Assembly (NCBI RefSeq): GCF_900105965.1
Contig: NZ_FNTV01000001.1
Span: forward strand, 1,736,001 to 1,800,000
Direction of reading: 5' to 3'
DNA: 64,000 nucleotides
Origin: Arthrobacter alpinus
Lineage (GTDB): Bacteria; Actinomycetota; Actinomycetes; Actinomycetales; Micrococcaceae
This document shows, piece after piece, positions 8,470-16,700 of the stretch (positions are counted from its first letter, which is position 1; the number at the start of each line of letters is the position of its first letter). Made by a program: the position numbers and the translations under genes. The notes under the pieces were generated by a model that was given only the letters and a program-made list of their open reading frames with translations, was not told the origin of the DNA and did no database searches.

Positions 8470-9105
8470 TTAGCGAAGAATGCTGGTGAACGCTGCGGCG
8501 CGTTCTGTGATGTCGGCCCAGGTGCCTGCGGCGACCACGGCGGGGGGAACCACTGCGGTGCCACAGCACACGGCAATGGCCCCGGCCGCCAGGTAGTCAT
8601 TGGCGTTGGCAGCATCGATGCCGCCGGAGGGCAGCAGCTTCACTCCGGGGTAAGGACCTTGAAGGTCCTTGAGGTATCCCGGGCCCAGGGCGCGGGCCGG
8701 GAAGATCTTGACGACGGCGGACCCCAGGTCAAGTGCCATGGCCACCTCTGTGGGGGTCAGGGCACCCAGAGAGAAGGGGATGCCCGCATCTGCGGCCACC
8801 TTCGCAACGTCCGGGCGAATGCCGGGGGTGACAAGAAACTGTGCACCGGAATCGATGGCAGCCTTGGCCTGCTCTGCGGTGAGGACCGTGCCTACACCGA
8901 TGATGGCACCATGCTCTGCCGCTGTTTCTGCAGCCCGGGCAACGTGCTTGAGCAGATTTGGCGTGGTGTAAGTCAGTTCGACGCCGGTGATGCCGCCGGC
9001 AACAAGGGCACGGCAAAGCTCGGCAGCGTCTGCAATTTCAGGGGCGCGGACGACGGCGATGGTGCGGTCCGCCTCGAGCCGGGCGATGAATTCGGTGTTG
9101 TTCAT
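8470..9105 (-). CDS. eda: KDPG / 4-hydroxy-2-oxoglutarate aldolase
   Basis: Class I aldolase splitting 2-keto-3-deoxy-6-phosphogluconate into pyruvate and glyceraldehyde-3-phosphate. The 211-aa length is typical of Eda. Visible motifs are the Glu of ITGVELTYTTPN, GVGTVLTAEQAKAAIDSG, and VKIFPARALGPGYLKDLQGP, which carries the Schiff-base Lys and phosphate contacts, followed by LLPSGGID. I chose the ATG at 9105 because the family starts there (NNTEFIARLEADRTIAVVR) and because it overlaps the stop of the deacylase gene (ATGA); the longer frame is antisense shadow. With KDG kinase encoded at 12302-13321 it completes the lower half of a sugar-acid pathway. Confidence 0.92.
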   Translation of the reverse strand: MNNTEFIARLEADRTIAVVRAPEIADAAELCRALVAGGITGVELTYTTPNLLKHVARAAETAAEHGAIIGVGTVLTAEQAKAAIDSGAQFLVTPGIRPDVAKVAADAGIPFSLGALTPTEVAMALDLGSAVVKIFPARALGPGYLKDLQGPYPGVKLLPSGGIDAANANDYLAAGAIAVCCGTAVVPPAVVAAGTWADITERAAAFTSILR

Positions 9106-10736
9106 GGGGTGGATCGTGTTCCTTCCGGTGTACGGCGCAATGCCCGCCCGGCTAGTGCGCCGGTGGGCGCCCCTGCACGGATGGCGGCGGTGCCGTTGAC
9201 AAAGACGTAGTGGATTCCCGCGGCGCTCTGCCGGGGATTTTGGAATGTGGCGGTGTCGGCTATGGTGTCCGGGTCGAAGAGCACCAGATCGGCTGCGTAG
9301 CCTGTACGCACCAGTCCGCGCTCGTGCAACTTCAGCCGGCCGGCCGGCCGGCCTGTCAGGTGGTGGATCATCTCTTCCAACGTGAGCAGACCGAGTGTCC
9401 GGCCGTAGTGGCCAAGGAAGCGTGGGAACGTTCCCCACGCCCGTGGGTGCGGTTTGGCGCCGACCAGAATTCCGTCGCTGCCGCCACAATGGGTGCGGTG
9501 GACCATGATGGCCTGGACATTTTCCTCGTGCCCCACGTGTTGCAGGATGCCGGTGCCCATCTCATCCCGCAACAAGATATCGACGAAGACGTCAAAGGGG
9601 TCGGTTCCGCTGGCTTCGGCAATCTCTGCCACCGTCTGCCCCACGAAGCCGTCCAGTTCCGGGTTCTGCACGCCGGAAATTTCCAGGGTTTCCCATTCGG
9701 CGATCACGCCGTGGCAACCATCGGAGCCATAGATTTCCACGTTTTCACGAATCTGGGCCAGCGTATGGGGATCCCGCAAGCGAGCCATCGTGTCGATGCT
9801 GCCGCCAGCCGAAGCCCAGCTGGGCAGGATGGCGGAGAGCGTGGTGGCCCCCGGAAGGTAAGGGTACGTGTCAAGGGTGATGTCGACGCCTTCGTCCAGA
9901 GCCCTGTCGATGAGTCCGAGCAACTCCGGAGCCCTGCCCTTGTTGGGTGCAAAATTCATGGTGGCGTGTGAGAGGTGCAGCGCGCATCCGGTCAGGCGGC
10001 TCAGTTCAATCATCTCGTCGTACGCCTCGAGTGCACCCTTGCCGTAGGAGCGGTGGTGGGGGGCGTAAAAGCCGCCGAACTCGCCCACAATGGAACAAAG
10101 CTGCGCTAGTTCCTCGGTGGTCGCGTACATGCCGGGCGTATAGGTCAGGCCCGAGGACATGCCAACGGCGCCTTCCTCCATGGCTTGCCGGATCGCTGCC
10201 TGCTGGGCGGCAATCGCGGTGTCGTCCGCAGCATCATCGCCAAAGCCCATGACCATGGCGCGAACCGTACCCTGCGGCACAAGATAAGCGGCATTCGTGG
10301 CAATTCCGGTGTCCAGACGGTCCAGGTACTCCCCCACCGTGCGCCAGTTGAAATCGAAGTCGGCTGGGTTTTCATTCCAGCCGGCAATCTTCTGCCGCAC
10401 ACCGGCCAGCGTGAGGTCATCAATCGGGGCGTAGGAGAGCCCATCCTGGCCCAGGAGTTCCGTGGTGACACCCTGGCTGAGTTTGGCCAGGTGGTCCGGG
10501 TGGATGAACAGTTGCAGGTCCGAATGCGCGTGCATGTCGATGAACCCGGGGCTGAGGACCAGTCCCGTCGCATCTATGGCGCCGGCTTCCCCTGCATGGG
10601 TGCCCGGCGCGGAAATGCTCGCGATCTTCCCGTTCTCCAGGACGACGTCGGCGGCGAACCGTGGCGCGCCGCTTCCGTCAACAACACTGGCGTTGGAAAT
10701 GACGGTTCGCCCTGCGGGTGCGGTTTCCCTTGTCAC
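9102..10736 (-). CDS. N-acyl-D-amino-acid deacylase (amidohydrolase family)
   Basis: 544-aa metal-dependent deacylase of the amidohydrolase superfamily. Metal-site motif FIDMHAHSD near residue 70; also conserved are GLTYTPGMYATTEEL, LHLSHATM, DTYPYLPG and the late HRTHCGGSDGILVG. The family removes acyl groups from N-acyl-D-amino acids; related enzymes act on other N-acetyl compounds of D configuration. Its neighbours are KDPG aldolase (4-bp overlap) and a D-serine-dehydratase-like enzyme (3-bp gap), so a plausible substrate is N-acetyl-D-glucosaminate, whose C2 carries an N-acetyl group as in an N-acetyl-D-amino acid. That substrate is inference; generic D-aminoacylase activity is the alternative. 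Confidence 0.88.
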   Translation of the reverse strand: MTRETAPAGRTVISNASVVDGSGAPRFAADVVLENGKIASISAPGTHAGEAGAIDATGLVLSPGFIDMHAHSDLQLFIHPDHLAKLSQGVTTELLGQDGLSYAPIDDLTLAGVRQKIAGWNENPADFDFNWRTVGEYLDRLDTGIATNAAYLVPQGTVRAMVMGFGDDAADDTAIAAQQAAIRQAMEEGAVGMSSGLTYTPGMYATTEELAQLCSIVGEFGGFYAPHHRSYGKGALEAYDEMIELSRLTGCALHLSHATMNFAPNKGRAPELLGLIDRALDEGVDITLDTYPYLPGATTLSAILPSWASAGGSIDTMARLRDPHTLAQIRENVEIYGSDGCHGVIAEWETLEISGVQNPELDGFVGQTVAEIAEASGTDPFDVFVDILLRDEMGTGILQHVGHEENVQAIMVHRTHCGGSDGILVGAKPHPRAWGTFPRFLGHYGRTLGLLTLEEMIHHLTGRPAGRLKLHERGLVRTGYAADLVLFDPDTIADTATFQNPRQSAAGIHYVFVNGTAAIRAGAPTGALAGRALRRTPEGTRSTP

Positions 10737-10739
10737 GGT

Positions 10740-12086
10740 TTAGAAGAACGTGTGGATGAGATCCACAACGCGGTTGTCGCTGCCGGCATCGGCCAGGACG
10801 GGAATGAGCGTCCACTTATCAAATGCCGTACAGGGGTGGGACAGCCCGAGGCGCACCACGTCCCCGATGTTCAGAACGGTCTTAGCCGGGTCAAAGCGCA
10901 GAAAACAGTGCTGGTCGTTGACGGCGCTGATGCTGGCCCCGGAGAGCTCAAGCATTTCACCGCCCAGGGACCGGCCCAGCAGCTGCGGTTCGGGCAGCCC
11001 CTCATCGACGGGCATGTCACGCTTCCCGGCATCGAGGATGGCCAGGCCTGCCTCGGGCAAGGAAACCACGCGGGCCCAGGCGTGCATGGCCGAGGTGAAG
11101 GGCGCATTGCCCGCTTCAGCCTGCTCTCCCCTGGCGAAGGGGGAAATACCACGGTAGAAACCGTCGTCGTGGACCATGTAGGCGCCGCTGCGGATAATGA
11201 CATCCACCCGGGCATCGCCAGATGCGCCATCGTTGGAGCAGCCGCCCAGGACGTCAACAACGTCGTCGAAGTAGGCGCTGCCACCTGCCGTGACGATGAC
11301 ATCGGCGCCGTCGGCATAGAGATTCTCACTCAGCAAAAGATCGTGGAGTTCCTTGACGCGTGTCAGGTAGCCGCGCACGGTGGTGAGTGCGCCGAAGTCG
11401 GCCGAGTGTGCCAGAGAACCCTCGTATCCGCCGACTCCAACCAATCGAAGATGAGTGGACGCATGGACGGCACGCGCCACGTCCACGGCTTGCGCAACCG
11501 TGCGGAGGCCAGTGCGTCCGCCGGTGCCACCGAGCTCAACGATGACGTCGATGACGGAGCCGGGAACGTTGGAAAGCGTGGCTTCTTGAAGTTGCACGGT
11601 CTGCAGCGAGTCAACCCAGGAAACTACGGAGAAGGTGGGACTTTGGGCGCCGGCCAGCCACGTGATGGCCTGCGGATCGGTCAGGCTGTTGGCAACCATG
11701 ACTCGTTGCAAGCCGAAGGCGTGTCCCACGCGAAGCTGTGACGCGTTGGCCAGGGTGATACCCCAGGCGCCCCGAGCCAATTGTTCCCGCCACATTTGCG
11801 GGGCCATGGTGGTCTTGCCGTGGGGAGCCAGCAGTACACCCTTGTCGGCGCACCAGTGCGCCATGTGCTCAACGTTGGCACTCATCGCGGCTGAGTCCAG
11901 CGTCAACAGCGGCGTTTGCAGATCAGCCAAGGAGACTCCGGAGGCTACATAGGCTCCGGCGCTTTGGCCGTGGGACGCGGCCGGAACTGCCTTGAACTTC
12001 CAGCTCAGTTCAATCGAATCCAGCGCATCCACCACGGTATTGTCAATGCCGGGTGCGTTGATGTTGTCCGTTGCCATACTGCCCAT
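10740..12086 (-). CDS. D-serine-dehydratase / D-threonine-aldolase-like PLP enzyme
   Basis: 448-aa fold-type III PLP enzyme with an alanine-racemase-like N-terminal barrel. The PLP lysine is in LLAPHGKTTMAP (about residue 91). The C-terminus carries LSHPCTAFDKW (about 413-423), whose His-x-Cys matches the zinc site of eukaryotic-type D-serine dehydratase. I chose the ATG at 12086 (GAAGGG 8 bases upstream) over a longer frame. Such enzymes remove the amino group from D-amino acids; D-glucosaminate dehydratases belong to the same broad group and make 2-keto-3-deoxygluconate. Genes for KDG kinase, KDPG aldolase, a deacylase and RidA all lie next to it, so D-glucosaminate is my preferred substrate. 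It could equally be a general D-amino-acid deaminase. Confidence 0.82.
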   Translation of the reverse strand: MGSMATDNINAPGIDNTVVDALDSIELSWKFKAVPAASHGQSAGAYVASGVSLADLQTPLLTLDSAAMSANVEHMAHWCADKGVLLAPHGKTTMAPQMWREQLARGAWGITLANASQLRVGHAFGLQRVMVANSLTDPQAITWLAGAQSPTFSVVSWVDSLQTVQLQEATLSNVPGSVIDVIVELGGTGGRTGLRTVAQAVDVARAVHASTHLRLVGVGGYEGSLAHSADFGALTTVRGYLTRVKELHDLLLSENLYADGADVIVTAGGSAYFDDVVDVLGGCSNDGASGDARVDVIIRSGAYMVHDDGFYRGISPFARGEQAEAGNAPFTSAMHAWARVVSLPEAGLAILDAGKRDMPVDEGLPEPQLLGRSLGGEMLELSGASISAVNDQHCFLRFDPAKTVLNIGDVVRLGLSHPCTAFDKWTLIPVLADAGSDNRVVDLIHTFF

Positions 12087-12129
12087 TGCTGTTTCCCTTC
12101 GCGGGCCAGCTTTCCGACCCATTGCGTAT

Positions 12130-12149
12130 TTTGCAACGCTAGTTGCAAA
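12130..12149. promoter_or_regulatory. Probable operator between the divergent operons
   Basis: Perfect inverted repeat TTTGCAAC-gcta-GTTGCAAA, 8-bp arms, placed 43 bp upstream of the PLP-enzyme start (12086, minus) and 152 bp upstream of the KDG kinase start (12302, plus). Its position suits control of both operons, and the IclR regulator encoded at 13318-14079 is the natural candidate to bind it. Confidence 0.5.
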
Positions 12150-12301
12150 CTCACCAAGAGCATGTCTAACATGGTCAGGATTCACCCGTCAAGGTGAGAA
12201 TGAGATTCCAAGCACATCAAAGCCTGCTGAAACTCAAGCTGCCTGTGCTTTTTTGGTGCAATCAACCCCCTGAACCGTGCGAGAGGAAGTGCAGAAGGTC
12301 C

Positions 12302-13321
12302 ATGCTTTCAGTTGTATGCATCGGAGAGACGATGGCCATGCTGACTCCCACCCACCAGGTCCCCCTGGCTGTGGCAACGGAGCTGTTCTATGGAGTTGGT
12401 GGCGCCGAATCCAATGTGGCCATGGGACTGGCCGCCATGGGCGTTGAATCCCACTGGGTTGGCCGCGTTGGTCACGACGGATTTGGCACACGCATTCTCA
12501 ATGACCTCACGTCCCACGACGTAGGTGTCACCGGGGTTGAGGTGGACAGCAGCCGCGCTACCGGCCTGTATGTGAAGATTCCCGCGTCCGCGAACTCAGA
12601 CTCTGGGGAAAGCTCAGTCCTGTACTACCGCCAAGGCTCGGCAGCTTCGGCCATGGGACCGGAACTACTACAGAACCCCGCCACGGCTGCCCTCCTGGCC
12701 CAGGCCGGCCTGATCCACCTCAGTGGCATCACGGCCGCGCTCTCCCCCAGTTGCCGTCGCATGCTGGCCGCTATTCTCTCCGCTCCCCGCAACGGACGGC
12801 TCATCTCCTTTGACGTGAACTGGCGCGAAGCACTGTGGGCTCAGGAGGACAAGGGCATCCTGCGCACCCTGGCCAACCAGTCCGACGTCGTGCTGGTTGG
12901 TGCCGATGAAGCCATTCCCGCCTTTGGCACCAATGATGAGGCCGAACTGCGGGCACTATTGCCAGACCCGTCGGTGATTGTGGTCAAGAATGCGCACACC
13001 TCGGCCATCGCCTTGATGCGCGACGGTACCCGCGTTGAAGTCCCCTCCCTTAGCGTTTCCGTGCTGGAACCGGTAGGCGCTGGCGACGCATTCGCCGCCG
13101 GGTACCTCAGCGGCATGCTGTTTGGCTTGGACCAGCGTTCCTCGTTGCGACGTGGGCACTTGAGCGCGGCAGCAACCCTGACTGTGCCCGGCGACCGCGG
13201 CCCGTTGCCGATGCCCGAGGTCTTGAACCAAATCCTGTCTTGTTCCGAGGAAGACTGGGCCGCAACTCACGTTGCCCCGGGCCGGATTGATTCACCGGTT
13301 CTGCTAAGGAGCCTTACATGA
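12302..13321 (+). CDS. kdgK: PfkB family sugar kinase, probable 2-keto-3-deoxygluconate kinase
   Basis: 339-aa ribokinase/PfkB-fold kinase. The N-terminal substrate half shows CIGETMAMLTP and GGAESNVAMGLAAMG; the catalytic Asp and anion hole are in EPVGAGDAFAAGYLSG near residue 260. KDG kinases share these features, and the presence of a KDPG aldolase gene in the divergent operon supports KDG as substrate. The start is the ATG at 12302, after GAAGG; an upstream in-frame start gives a non-conserved leader. The stop overlaps the IclR start (ATGA). Confidence 0.82.
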   Translation: MLSVVCIGETMAMLTPTHQVPLAVATELFYGVGGAESNVAMGLAAMGVESHWVGRVGHDGFGTRILNDLTSHDVGVTGVEVDSSRATGLYVKIPASANSDSGESSVLYYRQGSAASAMGPELLQNPATAALLAQAGLIHLSGITAALSPSCRRMLAAILSAPRNGRLISFDVNWREALWAQEDKGILRTLANQSDVVLVGADEAIPAFGTNDEAELRALLPDPSVIVVKNAHTSAIALMRDGTRVEVPSLSVSVLEPVGAGDAFAAGYLSGMLFGLDQRSSLRRGHLSAAATLTVPGDRGPLPMPEVLNQILSCSEEDWAATHVAPGRIDSPVLLRSLT

Positions 13322-14079
13322 GCCAGAGCCTTGTGCGCGCTTTGGAGCTATTGGCGAAGCTTGCCGAGCAGCCGGCTACCCTCGATGAGCTGGCATCCAC
13401 CTCCGACGTCCACAAGACCACCGTGATGCGCCTCCTGCACTCATTGGAGGCCGAGCATTTTCTGGTCCGCAATGCCGCAGGCCAGTTTCAGCTTGGCCGC
13501 AAGCTCTTTGAGCTGTCCTCCCGGGCATTGGAGCAGAGAGACCTGCGGGCGGTTGCCCGCCCGCACCTGATCCGGCTGAACGATGCGACCGGCCACACCG
13601 TGCATTTGGCACAACTTGAAGGCGCCGAGGTTGTGTACATCGACAAGTTTGAGTCCCATCACCCGGTCCGAATGTATTCCCGGATCGGCCTGACAGCGTC
13701 GCTGTATTCCGCAGCCGTGGCGAAGGTGATCCTGGCGGACATGCCGCGAACACGGCAGGAACAGATCGCCGTCGGGCTGGACTACGTCAAGATGACGGAG
13801 ACCACGCTCACCTCTCCGGAGGCGTTGTTGGCCGAACTGGTGGCGGTCCGAGAACAGGGTTGGGCGCACGACAAATCTGAGCATGAATCGTTTGTGCATT
13901 GCATTGCCGCACCGATCCGCGACGCGTCCTCACGTGTTGTGGGGGCGGCGTCGTTCTCCGTTCCAGTGGTGATGCTGGGCTATGAAGATTTACTGAAGCT
14001 ACTCCCCGTACTAATACAAGGAACCGAGGCCATCTCAAAAGACTTGGGCTGGGTTTCCAATGAAAGGAACACTCGATGA
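13318..14079 (+). CDS. IclR family transcriptional regulator
   Basis: 253 aa. Winged HTH in the first 65 residues (LDELASTSDVHKTTVMRLLH), then an IclR effector domain with GAEVVYIDKFESHHPVRMYS, AVAKVILADMP and HESFVHCIAAPI. It is translationally coupled both to the kinase before it and to RidA after it (ATGA overlaps on each side). It probably senses a sugar-acid intermediate and binds the palindrome at 12130-12149. It is clearly a paralogue of, not the same gene as, the IclR encoded at 4951-5763. Confidence 0.9.
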   Translation: MSQSLVRALELLAKLAEQPATLDELASTSDVHKTTVMRLLHSLEAEHFLVRNAAGQFQLGRKLFELSSRALEQRDLRAVARPHLIRLNDATGHTVHLAQLEGAEVVYIDKFESHHPVRMYSRIGLTASLYSAAVAKVILADMPRTRQEQIAVGLDYVKMTETTLTSPEALLAELVAVREQGWAHDKSEHESFVHCIAAPIRDASSRVVGAASFSVPVVMLGYEDLLKLLPVLIQGTEAISKDLGWVSNERNTR

Positions 14080-14480
14080 GTGAGAAAACAATCGTATTGA
14101 CCGAAAACGCTCCGGCTCCGGCCCACGTCTTTTCGCAGGGCGTCAAGAAGGGTGGCCTGTTCCAGGTCTCCGGCCAGGGCCCCATGGATCCCACGGTCAA
14201 TGAGTACATTGGCGCCGGCGACGTCCGCGTGCAGACCCGCCGCACGCTCGAGAACGTCAAGGCCATTCTGGAAGCCGGCGGCTCCAGCGTTGAGGACGTC
14301 ATCATGTTCCGCGTGTACCTGACCACGCGCGATGACTTCCCCGCCATGAACGAGGTTTACGGCGACTTCATCAAGGAGAACGTCCCCAGCGGCGCACTCC
14401 CCTCCCGCACCACGGTCTTCGTTGACCTGCCGCACGAGGTCATGCTTGTTGAAATCGATGCTTTGGCAGTGACGGCATAA
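14076..14480 (+). CDS. ridA: RidA family enamine/imine deaminase
   Basis: 134 aa, close to the family's usual length of about 130. The conserved catalytic Arg is in LPSRTTVFVDLP near residue 109, marking it as a RidA-type deaminase rather than a member lacking the residue; ISG/VSGQGP-like and EDVIMFRVYLT segments are also present. RidA hydrolyses the reactive enamine or imine released by PLP-dependent dehydratases, which makes sense beside the D-serine-dehydratase-like enzyme encoded at 10740-12086. Last gene of the plus-strand operon; a hairpin follows. Confidence 0.92.
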   Translation: MSEKTIVLTENAPAPAHVFSQGVKKGGLFQVSGQGPMDPTVNEYIGAGDVRVQTRRTLENVKAILEAGGSSVEDVIMFRVYLTTRDDFPAMNEVYGDFIKENVPSGALPSRTTVFVDLPHEVMLVEIDALAVTA

Positions 14481-14491
14481 CTGAGCCCACT

Positions 14492-14549
14492 AGCAACCCG
14501 CAGCAACCCGCGAGGATCATTCCCTACGCTGGTTGCTGCGGGTTGGCTG
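14492..14549. terminator. Bidirectional terminator between ridA and the rhodanese gene
   Basis: Inverted repeat with a perfect 15-bp core, CAACCCGCAGCAACC (14494-14508) against its complement (14531-14545), extended outward by AGC/GCT with one bulged base. The plus strand continues TGTTT. It sits between two converging genes. Confidence 0.7.
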
Positions 14550-14574
14550 TTTAAGAACGACGGCGGTGCACGGC

Positions 14575-14973
14575 TTAGTCCGCCGTGACCAGCGGGTCTG
14601 TGCCCGCCGAGGTGACGCCCACAGCTGATTCGACGGGTAGGCCGTTGCGGGCCCAGTACTCGATGCCGCCGATCATCTCCTTCACCGGATAGCCCAGTTC
14701 GGCGAAAGCCAGAGCGGCAAAGGTGCTGCCGTTACAGCCGGGTCCCCAGGAGTACACCACAACGGGTGTCCCCGCAGGAATCAGCACAGGTGCCTGGACC
14801 GGGATCAGCGAGGTAGGCAGGTGCAGGGCCCCTGGTACGTGGCCATGATCCCAGGAGGCGTGCCGCCTGGTGTCTACGAGGACAAACGTTTCCAAGGGCA
14901 GTCCGTCGTGGACTTCCATGACGTCGATTTCAAATTCCAGTTTGTTGCGAAAGTACTCCGTGGCGTTGCTCAT
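14575..14973 (-). CDS. Rhodanese-like domain protein
   Basis: Single rhodanese domain, 132 aa. It has the CH2A-type segment DTRRHASWDHGHVPGALH and the active-site loop YSWGPGCNGST with the catalytic Cys near residue 92, so a sulfurtransferase role is chemically possible. The remaining sequence ends ALAFAELGYPVKEMIGGIEYW, a typical rhodanese C-terminus. It stands alone, with converging ridA on one side and xerD on the other; substrate unknown. Confidence 0.85.
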   Translation of the reverse strand: MSNATEYFRNKLEFEIDVMEVHDGLPLETFVLVDTRRHASWDHGHVPGALHLPTSLIPVQAPVLIPAGTPVVVYSWGPGCNGSTFAALAFAELGYPVKEMIGGIEYWARNGLPVESAVGVTSAGTDPLVTAD

Positions 14974-15024
14974 GTATCCAGCCTAGAGTGCTGAAGCGAC
15001 TGCAGTTAACCGTGCGTGAAGGGC

Positions 15025-16011
15025 CTAGCCGAGGGCCCGGGGGTGGGCCGCGGCGTACACTTCCCTGAGGGTATCTGCGGTAACAAGTGTGTACACCTGT
15101 GTGGTGGTCACCGAGGCATGACCCAGCAGTTCCTGAACAACGCGAACGTCTGCACCGCCTTCCAACAGGTGCGTCGCGAATGAGTGGCGCAAGGTATGCG
15201 GGGAAACCTCGACCTCCACTTTGGCATGTTCGGCGACGGTTTTTAGGATGGTCCAGACGCTTTGTCTGCTGATTCGGCCACCGCGGGCGTTCAGAAACAG
15301 TGCTGGCGTTCCAGCTCCTTTGGCCACAAGCGCCGGACGGCCCCGTACCAGGTAGGCGTCAAGTGCCCGTAGCGCGTATGAACCGATGGGGACAATCCGT
15401 TCTTTGGAGCCCTTTCCGAACAATCGCACCAGCGACGGTCCGTCAACTGTGGCGTCCGGCAGGACCAGATCGTCCACGTCAAGACCAACGGCTTCGCTGA
15501 TGCGGGCCCCCGTGGAGTAGAGGAATTCCAGCATGGCGGCGTCACGCAGGCCAGCTGGCGAATCGTTGCCGGCAGCCTCGAGAATACGCGACACATCGTG
15601 GACGCTGATGGCCTTGGGGAGGCGGCGGCCGGCTTGGGGTGGGTGGACGTCGGCGGCCGGGTCCGCGTCGCTGACGCCTTCCAAAGCCCAAAATTTGTGC
15701 AGCCCCCGGACGGCAACAATGGTGCGGGCCATGGAACGCAGGCCGAGCACGGAACCACCATCGGCGCCGTCGGACAGGGCCTGGGCAAAGTTGCTGACGT
15801 GGGCGCGGGTGACGCCGCCGGGCGTGGTGACATGGGCCGCCACAAGGAATTTCTCGTAGCGAATGAGATCTCGCCGGTAGGCCTGCAACGTGTTGGCTGC
15901 CAGCCCGCGTTCCACACCCATGTGCAGCAAATAGTCCGCAATAGCTCTCCCCAGGGCGGTGGAGGGCAGAGGGGTGGGTGACCCGGCAACGGAAGAGACT
16001 GCGGCGGTCAC
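15025..16011 (-). CDS. xerD: Site-specific tyrosine recombinase XerD
   Basis: 328 aa. SAM-like core-binding domain at 20-115, catalytic domain from about 135. Catalytic residues visible: Arg in [27 protein letters not shown], and [14 protein letters not shown] with the nucleophilic Tyr. XerD acts with XerC at dif to resolve chromosome dimers. The gene sits in the conserved actinobacterial order recN-pyrG-NUDIX-xerD, which identifies it as the housekeeping recombinase rather than a phage integrase. The start overlaps the NUDIX stop (ATGA). Confidence 0.93.
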   Translation of the reverse strand: MTAAVSSVAGSPTPLPSTALGRAIADYLLHMGVERGLAANTLQAYRRDLIRYEKFLVAAHVTTPGGVTRAHVSNFAQALSDGADGGSVLGLRSMARTIVAVRGLHKFWALEGVSDADPAADVHPPQAGRRLPKAISVHDVSRILEAAGNDSPAGLRDAAMLEFLYSTGARISEAVGLDVDDLVLPDATVDGPSLVRLFGKGSKERIVPIGSYALRALDAYLVRGRPALVAKGAGTPALFLNARGGRISRQSVWTILKTVAEHAKVEVEVSPHTLRHSFATHLLEGGADVRVVQELLGHASVTTTQVYTLVTADTLREVYAAAHPRALG

Positions 16012-16700
16012 CGCTGGCGGTTGGCCGGGTGTTCAGGCCAGGCGGTGTTGCCGGGGCGCAGCTCGGCGAAGTTGCTGCGGGAGGCTTGGGCTGCTGCCAA
16101 AATGCCAACGACGGCGGACGGGTTGTGAATGCGTCCGGCCAAAACCGCTGCGGCTGCCTCGTCGAGGTCGACCCAGGCAAACTGAATCTCGGCTTCCTCC
16201 TCGGTGCGGACATGACGCTGGTCTTCCGGAACCAAGGAGATCTGGCGGGCCAAATAAATTCGGATGGCTTCACTGGACGAACCCGGAGAATTGAAGAAGT
16301 CCGTCAAAACATGCCATTGAGCGGCCACGAGATCGGCTTCCTCAGCCAATTCGCGGGCGGCTCCTACAACAAAGTCTTCGCCTTCAATGTCCAGCAGGCC
16401 GGCGGGAATTTCCCACAGGTTCATTTGGACAGGGTGGCGGTACTGGCGCAGCAGGAGTACCTGATTTTGCTCATTGAGCACAACCACCGCCACTGCCCCG
16501 GGATGGTCAATGTAATCCCGGGTCAGTGGCGTGGAGCCGTTGGTGAGCGAAAAAGTGTCTGAGACGACGTCCCAGATGCGGCCTTGGTACACCGTGGACT
16601 GCGAATGCAAAATCCGGTAGCTTTCCTCATCGGCAATCACGGCCGATGAATGAGCAATTTCGGATCCCTGTCCGGGATGCGGTGCGCCAAGGCCAGCCAC
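16008..16700 (-). CDS. NUDIX hydrolase, probable ADP-ribose pyrophosphatase
   Basis: 230 aa with a full Nudix box, beginning GLLDIEGED and ending REL-AEEADL, near residues 110-130. The preceding [17 protein letters not shown] is typical of the ADP-ribose pyrophosphatase group, which cleaves ADP-ribose to AMP and ribose-5-phosphate. The start is a GTG placed directly after the pyrG stop, with no gap; a start slightly further in (after about 20 residues of weakly conserved leader) is possible. Position between pyrG and xerD matches the conserved actinobacterial arrangement. Confidence 0.88.
   Translation of the reverse strand: MAGLGAPHPGQGSEIAHSSAVIADEESYRILHSQSTVYQGRIWDVVSDTFSLTNGSTPLTRDYIDHPGAVAVVVLNEQNQVLLLRQYRHPVQMNLWEIPAGLLDIEGEDFVVGAARELAEEADLVAAQWHVLTDFFNSPGSSSEAIRIYLARQISLVPEDQRHVRTEEEAEIQFAWVDLDEAAAAVLAGRIHNPSAVVGILAAAQASRSNFAELRPGNTAWPEHPANRQR

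Noticed and set aside
10185..11741. 518-aa reading frame on the plus strand
   Set aside because: Antisense to the deacylase and PLP-enzyme genes, both with clear motifs and coupled starts; no domain visible in the shadow.
8470..14480. Simple Entner-Doudoroff gluconate locus
   Set aside because: There is no 6-phosphogluconate dehydratase or gluconate kinase, while a deacylase, PLP dehydratase-like enzyme and RidA are present; KDG therefore seems to come from an amino sugar acid.
15025..16011. Phage or integrative-element integrase
   Set aside because: Housekeeping position next to pyrG and NUDIX, XerD-type length and no attachment repeats or phage genes nearby.
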